From Georgenia_B sunbinii (lineage in GTDB: Bacteria > Actinomycetota > Actinomycetes > Actinomycetales > Actinomycetaceae): DNA of 64,000 bases. The stretch is from NCBI RefSeq assembly GCF_036421855.1, contig NZ_JAZGOK010000003.1. One strand, given 5' to 3'. The notes beneath the pieces are model-generated. The model ran no database searches. It saw only the letters and a list, made by a program, of their open reading frames with translations, and was not told the DNA's origin. Both the position numbers and the translations under genes were made by a program. Shown piece after piece: positions 25,004 through 35,022 of the stretch; positions within the stretch are counted from its first letter, which is position 1, and each line of letters starts with the position of its first letter.

Positions 25004-25090
25004 CCATCGAACCTGGCGGAAGCACCCTCACCCGTGATCGGGGGGTTGCTGCGACGTCGACGAGCCAGGACTCTCGGCCGCTCTTGATGG
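25004..25090 (-). promoter_or_regulatory. Probable SAM-I (S-box) riboswitch controlling metF-metE translation
   Basis: Read on the minus strand, P1 CCATC (25090-25086) is followed at once by AAGAG (25085-25081), then CCTGGCTCG, GCAGCAACC (GCAACC at 25049-25044) and GGTGC (25026-25022), and closes with GATGG (25008-25004). This is the S-box order of conserved elements. The last two bases of P1 are the first two of the metF ribosome binding site GGGAG (25005-25001). Ligand-stabilised P1 would hide that site, implying translational rather than terminator control. The P4 region is short, so a variant SAM class is possible. Confidence 0.68.
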
Positions 25091-25209
25091 CGTGGACATC
25101 GTGGCGGCGACGGTTGTCGCTGAGCAAGACACGTCCACCATGCGAGACCTGCAGGTTCGCCTGATGGCAGAAGTCGTCCCGCCCGCACGCAGGTGAACAG
25201 CGGGTGACC

Positions 25210-25235
25210 GGGCGGTGAGAGGCCTCTCACCGCCC
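25210..25235. promoter_or_regulatory. Perfect 26-bp palindrome between metF and the VDGN-repeat gene
   Basis: GGGCGGTGAGAGG is followed directly by its exact inverse with no loop. Partial copies of GTGAGAGG/CCTCAC lie on both sides. The absence of a loop favours a protein-binding site over a terminator. It stands in the 230-base space between the divergent metF leader and the gene at 25321. Confidence 0.6.
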
Positions 25236-25320
25236 CCTCACGGTGGCCTCACGGGCACCCGATGGACTGGTGCCGATCCACGGGGACGGTCCCGAGGACT
25301 TCGAGAAGAGGAACACCGCC

Positions 25321-25896
25321 ATGAACGTTCGACGCACTCTCGCTGCCGGCGCGGTCGCCGGGCTCATGCTCGTTGCACTCCCGTCCGCAGCACAGGCCGA
25401 CGAGATCGTCCGGTCCGGCAACTACACGGTGGCCGCCGGGCGCACCATCGACGGCGACCTCAAGGTCCGCAACGGCACCCTCACCATCAACGGCACGGTC
25501 GAGGGCAACGTCAAGCAGGTCGGAGTGGGCTCCATCGTCATCGGCAAGAACGGCCGGGTCGACGGCAACGTCGAGGAGACCGGCCACGGCACCGTCCAGG
25601 TCCACGGCCGGGTGGACGGCAACATCCAGGAGAGCAGCACCGGCAAGCTCGAGATCTTCCGCACCGCACGCGTCGACGGCAACGTCCATGAGCTGCACGA
25701 CGGCGCGGTGTACATCCGCGGGACCGTCGACGGCAACGTCAAGGAGAGCGGGGCCGGCCACCTGTACCTCTACGGCACCGCCCGGATCGACGGCAACGCC
25801 AGCGAGCGCGACAAGAGCAACCTGTACGTCTACCGCGGCGCCCGCGTCGAGGGCGACATCAGCGAGGGTGGTGCCGGCAGCCGCATCAACCGCTGA
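25321..25896 (+). CDS. Small secreted VDGN-repeat protein (bactofilin-like beta-helix)
   Basis: A 191-residue exported protein. ATG 25321 has AGAGGA in front and opens a signal peptide (MNVRRTLAAGAVAGLMLVAL, ending AQA). The mature chain consists of about seven turns of a VDGNV motif: TVEGNVKQVG, RVDGNVEETG, RVDGNIQESS, RVDGNVHELH, TVDGNVKESG, RIDGNASERD and RVEGDISEGG. Each turn alternates short hydrophobic strands with Gly-Asn corners, as in right-handed beta-helices of the bactofilin kind, but with a Sec signal. It therefore acts outside the membrane, possibly as a polymer-forming wall protein. That role is inferred from the repeat only. Confidence 0.75.
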   Translation: MNVRRTLAAGAVAGLMLVALPSAAQADEIVRSGNYTVAAGRTIDGDLKVRNGTLTINGTVEGNVKQVGVGSIVIGKNGRVDGNVEETGHGTVQVHGRVDGNIQESSTGKLEIFRTARVDGNVHELHDGAVYIRGTVDGNVKESGAGHLYLYGTARIDGNASERDKSNLYVYRGARVEGDISEGGAGSRINR

Positions 25897-25950
25897 CCGG
25901 TCCGCCAGCCGCGACGCCCCGGTTCGCCGGCCAGGCCGCCCACGCCGCGG

Positions 25951-25979
25951 CGCGCCCCCACCTGCCCGGTGGGGGCGCG
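25951..25979 (+). terminator. Hairpin terminator after the VDGN-repeat gene
   Basis: CGCGCCCCCACC (25951-25962) is perfectly inverted at 25968-25979 with a 5-base loop, 54 bases past the stop codon. Confidence 0.7.
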
Positions 25980-26024
25980 TCGTCGCCCTTCCCGCACCGC
26001 CACGGCGCCAGTACCGTGTGCGCC

Positions 26025-26573
26025 ATGACGCGACGTACCGAGGACCTGGTCGGCGATGACACCGTGGTCGACCGCACCGGCCGCCCGCGGCAGGAGTGGT
26101 TCGCGCTCCTGGACGGCGCCGGCGCCACCGGCTGGGACCACAAGCGGATCGCCGCCTGGCTCGTCGAGGAGCACGACGTCGACGGCTGGTGGGCGCAGGG
26201 CCTCACGGTCGGCTACGAGCAGGCGCGTGGCATGCGCGAGCCGGGCCAGCGCCCGGACGGAACTTTCGAGGCGAGCGCGTCCAAGACCGTCGGCCGCTCC
26301 GTCGACGACCTCTTCCCGCACCTCGCGGACATTGATCTGCGCCAGGCCTGGCTCACCGGGCCGTGGCAGCAGACCGGCGTCACCGCCGGCAAGACGGTCC
26401 GGCTGGCCGGGGACGACGGCACCCGGGTCCTGCTCTCCGTCACCGCTGCCGGCGAGGGCCGGGTCCGGGTCACCGCGACCCACTCCCGGCTGCCCGACGC
26501 CGACGCCCGCGACCGCGCCAAGACCTTCTGGCGCGACGCCGTCGGGAAGCTCGCGACGCTCCTCAGCCGCTGA
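26025..26573 (+). CDS. DUF4287/SRPBCC-domain protein
   Basis: A 182-residue soluble protein. The N-terminal part (TGRPRQEWFALLDGAGATGW, IAAWLVEEHDVDGWWAQGLT, VGYEQARGMRE) is a DUF4287 domain. The C-terminal part (ASKTVGRSVDDLFPHLADID ... KTFWRDAVGKLATLL) is shaped like an AHSA1/SRPBCC lipocalin-like pocket, a fold that binds small hydrophobic ligands. ATG 26025 was preferred over GTG 26016 because conserved sequence begins right after it. The role is unknown. It converges, 34 bases away, on an EEP-family gene. Confidence 0.75.
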   Translation: MTRRTEDLVGDDTVVDRTGRPRQEWFALLDGAGATGWDHKRIAAWLVEEHDVDGWWAQGLTVGYEQARGMREPGQRPDGTFEASASKTVGRSVDDLFPHLADIDLRQAWLTGPWQQTGVTAGKTVRLAGDDGTRVLLSVTAAGEGRVRVTATHSRLPDADARDRAKTFWRDAVGKLATLLSR

Positions 26574-26607
26574 GCCGAGGTCCGGCCGGCGCCGCCGCGC
26601 CGCGGCG

Positions 26608-27615
26608 TCACGGCGCCACCGGACGGATCCGGGTCACCACCGCCCGGTGGTCGCTGCCGCCCACCTCGCGGACGGCGGCGTCCACGACCGTGAACGCCCG
26701 GTCGTCGACGAGCACGTGGTCGATCGCTGCCCCCAGGAGCGTGGGCAGTCGCGCCGGCCACGTCGCCACGCCGCCGACGCCGCCCTCGACCGACGCGTCT
26801 ACGCAGCTGCCGAGCTCGCGCATCGGCGCGTGGTCGAGCGTGGCGTTGAAGTCCCCGCCGACGACGACGCCGCTCACCTCCCGGCACAGCGCGGTGACGG
26901 CGTCGAGGTCCCGCTCCCAGTCGGCCATCGTGCCGCCGCGCGCCAGCGGGGCGATCGGGTGGACCGCGACGAATACCGGTCCGGAGCCGTCGGCGGGCTC
27001 CGCGCGGACCGAGCCGAAGGTCGTCTCTGGACCGGCTGCCTCGGTGTACTCGCCGAGCCGGTCGCTGACGAGCAGCGCCGTCGAGCGGGCGTCCCACGCG
27101 CCCGTGCTCCGGGCGAACCACTGGTAGCCGGTGCCGGTGCGGTCGGTGAGCTCGGTCGCGATCAGCTCGGCGCTGGCGCCGGAGGTCTCGGGCAGCATGA
27201 GGACGTCCGCCGCGAGCTCGGCAGCGGCGTCGGCCACCTCGGCCGGGCCGGCGCCACCCCCGTAGGTGTTCAGCGCAAGCACGGTGATCTGCTCGCCGGG
27301 CTCGGCGGCCGCGAGCGTGCCGCTGGTGTCCAGGCCGCGGTGGCCCAGCACCGCGGCGTGCCCGAGCCCGACGGCGAGGAGCACGACGGCGAGCACCGTA
27401 CGCCGCACACCGCGCCGGCCGAGGAGCAGCCCGACGAGGACGCCGAGCAGCAGCAGCGCACCGAGCCCGCCGAACCCCACGGCGAGCGCCGGCCGCAGCG
27501 CGATGACCTGGGTGACCGGCACCGTCGTCGAGAGGCCGAGCCGCGCCGGGTCGAGGCTGATGAGCGCGGCTGCCGCAATCACGAGGGTCAGCAGCCAACC
27601 GGCAAACATGCGCAC
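26608..27615 (-). CDS. Membrane-anchored endonuclease/exonuclease/phosphatase (EEP) family protein
   Basis: A 335-residue protein with three hydrophobic helices in the first 95 residues (AGWLLTLVIAAAALISL, LAVGFGGLGALLLLGVLVGL, TVLAVVLLAVGLGHAAVLG). An EEP catalytic domain follows: TVLALNTYGGGAG, VLMLPETSGASA, VFVAVHPIAPL, GVVVGGDFNATLDHAPM and the final GGSDHRAVVTRI. The Glu, Asp-x-Asn and Asp-His residues for metal-dependent phosphodiester hydrolysis are present. The domain should face outside. Substrate could be nucleic acid, phospholipid or inositol phosphate; the sequence does not decide. GTG 27615 or ATG 27609 may start it. It is divergent from the adenine deaminase gene. Confidence 0.82.
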   Translation of the reverse strand: MRMFAGWLLTLVIAAAALISLDPARLGLSTTVPVTQVIALRPALAVGFGGLGALLLLGVLVGLLLGRRGVRRTVLAVVLLAVGLGHAAVLGHRGLDTSGTLAAAEPGEQITVLALNTYGGGAGPAEVADAAAELAADVLMLPETSGASAELIATELTDRTGTGYQWFARSTGAWDARSTALLVSDRLGEYTEAAGPETTFGSVRAEPADGSGPVFVAVHPIAPLARGGTMADWERDLDAVTALCREVSGVVVGGDFNATLDHAPMRELGSCVDASVEGGVGGVATWPARLPTLLGAAIDHVLVDDRAFTVVDAAVREVGGSDHRAVVTRIRPVAP

Positions 27616-27706
27616 AAGGACATTCTCACCCGCCGTGGCCCGGCTGGTGGACCCGGTTACCAGGGGCTGGTTTCATGGCCGGTCAGACAACCGGAAGAGG
27701 ATCACC

Positions 27707-28711
27707 ATGACCAGCACCAGTGAATTCCTCGCCGCGCTGCCCAAGTGCGAGCTGCACGTGCACATCGAGGGCACGCTGGAGCCGGAGCTGCGGTTCCGGC
27801 TCGCCCAGCGCGGCGGCGTGCCGCTGGACTTCGCGTCGGCCGAGGAGGTCCGTGCCTCCTACGAGTTCGACGGGCTCAGCGACTTCCTGGCGAGCTACTA
27901 CGCGGGCATGGAGGTACTGCTGACCGAGCCGGACTTCTACGACCTCGCCTGGGCCTACTTCGAGCGGATGGCCGCCCAGAACCTCGTCTACACGGAGATC
28001 TTCTTCGACCCGCAGGCCCACACCTCACGGGGCGTGCCGTTCGACGTCGTCATCCGGGGGCTGCGGCGGGCGCAGATGGACGCCGAGAACATGCTCGGGG
28101 TGCGCAGCGCACTGATCATGTGCTTCCTGCGGGACTTCCAGCCGGAGTTCGCGATGGCGACCCTCGTGGCGTCGCTGCCCTACCGGGAGTGGATCGTCGG
28201 CGTCGGGCTCGACTCCGACGAGCGCGACAACCCACCGCGCAAGTTCGCCGCGGTGTTCGCCCGTGCCCGCGCCGAGGGCTACCGGCTGACCATGCACTGC
28301 GACCCGGACCAGCCGGACTCGATCGAGCACATCCGTCAGTGCCTGCACGAGATCGGGGTGGAGCGGATCGACCACGGCACCAACGTGCTGGAGAGCGACG
28401 AGCTCACCCAGGAGCTCATCGACCGCGGCATCGGCCTCACGTCCTGCCCGATCTCCAACCGGCAGCTCTACGGCGCCACCAAGGCCGCAGAGATCGCCGA
28501 GCTGCTGCGCCGCGGCGTGAAGATCACCATCAGCTCCGACGACCCGGCCTACTTCGGCGGGTACGTGCAGGAGTGCCTCGAGGTGCTGGTTGCCGAGGCC
28601 GGTCTTTCCGAGCAGGAGCTGATCCAGCTGCAGCGCAACGCCATCGACATCTCCTGGGCGCCGCCGCACGTGAAGGACGATTTCCGCGCGCGGCTGGCGG
28701 CACTGGGCTGA
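27707..28711 (+). CDS. Adenine deaminase (adenosine deaminase family)
   Basis: A 334-residue zinc amidohydrolase. Metal and substrate residues are visible in CELHVHIEGTLEPEL, MHCDPDQPDS, RIDHGTNVLE and ISSDDPAYFGG. The sequence FFDPQAHTSRGVPF and GLTSCPISNRQLYG fit the adenine-aminohydrolase branch (adenine to hypoxanthine plus ammonia) rather than the classic adenosine deaminase branch; adenosine cannot be excluded. ATG 27707 has AAGAGG six bases upstream. Its product hypoxanthine feeds the xanthine dehydrogenase encoded at 31814-36638, which makes this the upstream entry into the purine degradation cluster. Confidence 0.85.
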   Translation: MTSTSEFLAALPKCELHVHIEGTLEPELRFRLAQRGGVPLDFASAEEVRASYEFDGLSDFLASYYAGMEVLLTEPDFYDLAWAYFERMAAQNLVYTEIFFDPQAHTSRGVPFDVVIRGLRRAQMDAENMLGVRSALIMCFLRDFQPEFAMATLVASLPYREWIVGVGLDSDERDNPPRKFAAVFARARAEGYRLTMHCDPDQPDSIEHIRQCLHEIGVERIDHGTNVLESDELTQELIDRGIGLTSCPISNRQLYGATKAAEIAELLRRGVKITISSDDPAYFGGYVQECLEVLVAEAGLSEQELIQLQRNAIDISWAPPHVKDDFRARLAALG

Positions 28712-28751
28712 TCCGGCGGCCGCTCAGCCACTCGGCTGACCCGGCGGCCGC

Positions 28752-30035
28752 TCAGTCGTCCCCTCCGGGGCGGCGCACCAGGGCGGCGACGTCCTCGACG
28801 CTCACGCCCGCCTGCGTCAGCTCGGCCCCGCTGATCGCCCCGCAGTCGAGACCACGACGTAGGAACCACGCCAGTGCCCGGGCGGTGGCGGGCTCGTCCA
28901 TCACCGCGCCACCGGCCTGCCGGAGGTAGCCCGCCAGTCGGCCGGCTGCCGGTGCCAGGCCCTCGCGGTAGAACGCGTAGGTGGCGGCGAACCGGCTCGG
29001 CAGCTGGCCGGGGTGCAGGTCCCAGCCCTGGTAGAAGCCGCGCTCGAGCGAGCGCCGCACGAGCCGTCCGTGGTTGTGCCAGGCGGCCCGTACGTCGTCG
29101 TCGCCGCCGACCGGCAGGATGTTGGTCGACCCGTCGGAGAGCCGGACGCCGGTGCCCGCGGCGGCCAGCTGCATCACCTGCTTGGCGTGGTCCGCCGCCG
29201 GGTGCGCCATCGACTGGTACGGCGCGGCGATGCCGAGCGCCGCGGAGTAGTCGTAGGTGCCGTAGTGCAGCCCGGTGACGCGGCCGGCCCCGGCGTGGAC
29301 CATCGCCGCGACGGCGGTGCGGCCGTGGTGGTCGAGCACCGCCTGCGGCGTCTCGACCTGGATCTCGAAGCGCAGCCGGCCGGCCGGCAGCCGGTTGGCC
29401 CGCTCGAGCTCGGCGCACAGCATGACCATCGTCTCGACCTGCGCCACCGCGGTGACCTTGGGCAGCGTGAGGGCCAGCCCGTCGGGCAGCGGCCCGTCCT
29501 CGAGCAGCGTGCTGACGAACAGGTCGAGGCTGCGGATGCCCCGTGCCCGGGTAACCCGCTCGAGGCACTTGAACCGGATCCCGACGAACGGGGTGCCCCG
29601 GCCGGTCGCGATCTCTCGCCGCACCCCGCGGGCGGCGGCGACGACGTCGCCGTCCTCCTCGGCATCGGGGCGCCGGCCGTAGCCGTCCTCGAGGTCGATC
29701 CGCAGGTCCTCGACCGGCTCGCGGGCGAGCTTGTCCGCCACCTGGGCGCCGACGGCGTCGCGAAGCTCGTCCGGGACGCCGATCGCCGCCAGCAGCGCCG
29801 CGGTGCCGCCGTGCTCGGCGAGCAGCCGGCGGGCCGCCGCGCCCCACTCGTGCGCCAGCCCCTCGCGGTACCGGTCGGCGGGGACGTAGACGGTGTGGAC
29901 CGGCTGCCGGGAGCCGTCGTCGCCCGGGTAGGCCGTGGCGAGCAGCTCGTCGACGTCGCGCAGCCGTGCGTCGGCGTCGTCCAGGACGGCCCGGCCGAGC
30001 GAGGTCCGGGGCTCATCGCCGGGCGACACCGTCAC
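28752..30035 (-). CDS. DUF6986 family aldolase-like protein
   Basis: A 427-residue protein. Central sequences (LRIDLEDGYGRRPD, TPFVGIRFKCLE, LPKVTAVAQVETMVMLC, LRFEIQVETPQAVLDHHGRT) have the layout of the phosphoenolpyruvate/pyruvate TIM barrel used by HpcH/HpaI aldolases and citrate lyase beta subunits, including the Arg and the Glu/Asp metal ligands. The C-terminal part (FYQGWDLHPGQLPSRFAATY) is distinctive for DUF6986. GTG 30035 was chosen because GGAGG lies five bases before it. It lies within the purine cluster. It may act on a C2/C3 acid produced there, but no reaction has been assigned here. Confidence 0.75.
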   Translation of the reverse strand: MTVSPGDEPRTSLGRAVLDDADARLRDVDELLATAYPGDDGSRQPVHTVYVPADRYREGLAHEWGAAARRLLAEHGGTAALLAAIGVPDELRDAVGAQVADKLAREPVEDLRIDLEDGYGRRPDAEEDGDVVAAARGVRREIATGRGTPFVGIRFKCLERVTRARGIRSLDLFVSTLLEDGPLPDGLALTLPKVTAVAQVETMVMLCAELERANRLPAGRLRFEIQVETPQAVLDHHGRTAVAAMVHAGAGRVTGLHYGTYDYSAALGIAAPYQSMAHPAADHAKQVMQLAAAGTGVRLSDGSTNILPVGGDDDVRAAWHNHGRLVRRSLERGFYQGWDLHPGQLPSRFAATYAFYREGLAPAAGRLAGYLRQAGGAVMDEPATARALAWFLRRGLDCGAISGAELTQAGVSVEDVAALVRRPGGDD

Positions 30036-30081
30036 TGGCCCCTCCCTCACGGCTGTCTGCGTTGAGTGGAAGACTACTCAG

Positions 30082-30531
30082 ATGACCACTGCTGCCGAGG
30101 GACTACCGGACCAGCTCGCCGAGATCGTCGACGACTTCACCGCGATGTCGGTGCCGGACCGGCTGCAGCTGCTCGTCGAGTTCGGGCAGGAGCTGCCCGC
30201 GCTGCCCGAGCGCTACGCCGCGCACCTCGAGCTGCTCGAAGCCGTCCAGGAGTGCCAGTCCCCGGTGTACCTGCTCGCCGAGGTGGTGGTGAGCGATGAC
30301 GAGCCGGTGGTGCGGCTGCACATCTCGGCACCGCCGCAGGCCCTGACGACGCGTGGCTTCGCGGGGGTGCTGCACGCGGCGCTCGACGGGCTGCCGGCGG
30401 CGCAGGTGCTCGCGGTGCCGATCGACGTCACCGACCAGCTCGGGCTCGGTGAAGCGGTCAGCCCGCTGCGGCTGCGCGGCATGGCCGCCATGCTCGGCCG
30501 CATCCAGCGCCAGGTGCGCGAGAAGTCGTAA
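30082..30531 (+). CDS. sufE: SufE-family cysteine desulfurase activator
   Basis: A 149-residue protein of the SufE family, which accepts a persulfide from a SufS-type desulfurase and passes it on for Fe-S cluster assembly. The acceptor cysteine is in LEAVQECQSPVYLLAE; helices before it (LAEIVDDFTAMSVPDRLQLL) and GFAGVLHAALDGLPAAQVL match the family. ATG 30082 has GGAAGA nine bases ahead. No sufS gene is adjacent. The nearby XdhA needs two 2Fe-2S clusters, so proximity may be functional, though this is a guess. It converges on the uricase gene across repeat array B. Confidence 0.85.
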   Translation: MTTAAEGLPDQLAEIVDDFTAMSVPDRLQLLVEFGQELPALPERYAAHLELLEAVQECQSPVYLLAEVVVSDDEPVVRLHISAPPQALTTRGFAGVLHAALDGLPAAQVLAVPIDVTDQLGLGEAVSPLRLRGMAAMLGRIQRQVREKS

Positions 30532-30544
30532 CAGCCCCGTCCGC

Positions 30545-30781
30545 GACAGCGGGATTGTCACCCACAGCAGACTTGTCACCGACAGCGGGATTGTCACCCA
30601 CAGCAGACTTGTCACCGACAGCGGGATTGTCACCCACAGCAGACTTGTCACCGACAGCGGGATTGTCCGCAAGGCTCAGCGTCATCGGATCCTCAAGGCG
30701 TCGACAATCCCGCTGTCGGCGAGGAGGTTGAGCTCCGCGCTGTCGGCGCGGGGGCTCGACGGTGTCGACAATCCCGCTGTC
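30545..30781. repeat. Fold-back repeat array B between convergent genes
   Basis: Seven motifs at an exact 18-bp period (30545 to 30667) alternate strictly between GACAGCGGGATTGTC and CACAGCAGACTTGTC, giving a 36-bp higher-order unit. After 35 bases the inverted motif GACAATCCCGCTGTC appears at 30703 and 30767, with a decayed copy near 30730. The last left unit and the first right unit form a 17-bp perfect stem (30651-30667 with 30703-30719). The array fills the gap between the stops of sufE (30531) and uricase (30814). Confidence 0.9.
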
Positions 30782-30813
30782 GGCGCGAAAGGGGGGCGCG
30801 TGTCGGTGCGTGA

Positions 30814-31755
30814 TCAGCAGAAGCCGGTGACCGTCGCCCACGCCCGCGGCTCGGGGGCCAGCCCGTCGCGGCGAACCTCCGCCTCGATGAGCCCGTACGG
30901 CCGGTCTGGGGCGTAGAAGACCTCGCCCGGGTTGTCCAGGCCGAACGGTGCGAGGTCGACGAGGAAGTGGTGGAGGTTGGGCATCGAGAACCGGATCTCG
31001 GCGATCTGCGGGTGGGCCTCGAGCACCCGGCGGCCCATGTGGAACAGCGACTGCTGCAGGGCGAGTGAGTGCAGGTCGGCGAAGGTCTCGAGCAGGATCC
31101 GCCGGACGTCCTCGTACACCGCGGTGAAGTCGACGCCGAGGTCCGCGTACCGCCACCGCGCGGTCACCGAGGTCGCCAGGATGCGGTCCGTGGTCTCAGC
31201 GAGCGTGGTGTAGCGGTCCCGGACGAAGCCGTGGAACTCCGAGCCGGTCGACTTCAGCACCGACAGCTCTTCCAGCCCGGCGACGACGAACACGTCGTCG
31301 CCGTCGCGCTGGACCACTGCGGTCCGGGTCTCGGTGCCGCCCTTGACGAAGGCGTGGTCGTGCTCGCCGTCGGAAGCGTGGTTCGGCAGCGACGTCGCGA
31401 TGCGCTGCCAGCTGTGCTGCTTGACCTCCCAGCGGCCACCGCTGACCCAGTCGAAGGACTCGGTGAAGTGCCGTGCCAGCCGGATCGCGAAGTCCTCGGG
31501 CGAGCCGATGCCGTCCCTGGCGTGCGCGAAGACGGTGTTCTTCTGGGTGTCGGTGGCGACGACCGGGCCATTGTCCCCCTCGGTGTGGGCGACCGTGAAG
31601 TCGCCGCGCAGCTGGGAGCTGACCGTGAGGTCGGTGATGCGGTGACGCGCCTCGTCGCGGTCGACCTTCACGAGCCGCACCTCGGCCTTGCCGTACTGGT
31701 TGGCGCCCAGCACGATCCCGCCGCCGGCATCCGGCGTCTCCGCACTCTCGGTCAT
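30814..31755 (-). CDS. pucL: Urate oxidase (factor-independent urate hydroxylase, uricase)
   Basis: A 313-residue cofactor-free enzyme oxidising urate to 5-hydroxyisourate. The catalytic set is visible: Lys in YGKAEVRLVKV, Thr in VVATDTQKNTVFAHAR, and His in MPNLHHFLVDL. The repeated T-fold halves and VTARWRYADLGVDF are typical. GGAG lies six bases ahead of ATG 31755. It is the last gene in the xdhA-xdhB-xdhC-pucL series, 58 bases after xdhC, and its product is used by UraH and UraD encoded at 37101-37936. Confidence 0.95.
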   Translation of the reverse strand: MTESAETPDAGGGIVLGANQYGKAEVRLVKVDRDEARHRITDLTVSSQLRGDFTVAHTEGDNGPVVATDTQKNTVFAHARDGIGSPEDFAIRLARHFTESFDWVSGGRWEVKQHSWQRIATSLPNHASDGEHDHAFVKGGTETRTAVVQRDGDDVFVVAGLEELSVLKSTGSEFHGFVRDRYTTLAETTDRILATSVTARWRYADLGVDFTAVYEDVRRILLETFADLHSLALQQSLFHMGRRVLEAHPQIAEIRFSMPNLHHFLVDLAPFGLDNPGEVFYAPDRPYGLIEAEVRRDGLAPEPRAWATVTGFC

Positions 31756-31813
31756 CGCTCGCTCCTTCGGTGGGGTGGGTGCGCTCGTCGCCGGCGCGGG
31801 TGGACGGCGGTGG

Positions 31814-35021
<3,208 letters not shown>

Positions 35022-35022
<1 letters not shown>

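Noticed and set aside
27707..28711. Classical adenosine deaminase
   Set aside because: FFDPQAHTSRG and the SNRQL-type motif fit the adenine aminohydrolase branch better, although adenosine activity cannot be excluded.
30458..31156. Repeat proteins read through the arrays (for example VDNPAVG or GDKSAVGD repeats)
   Set aside because: The 18-bp period is a multiple of three, so open frames appear on both strands. They have no ribosome binding sites and run into real genes in other frames.
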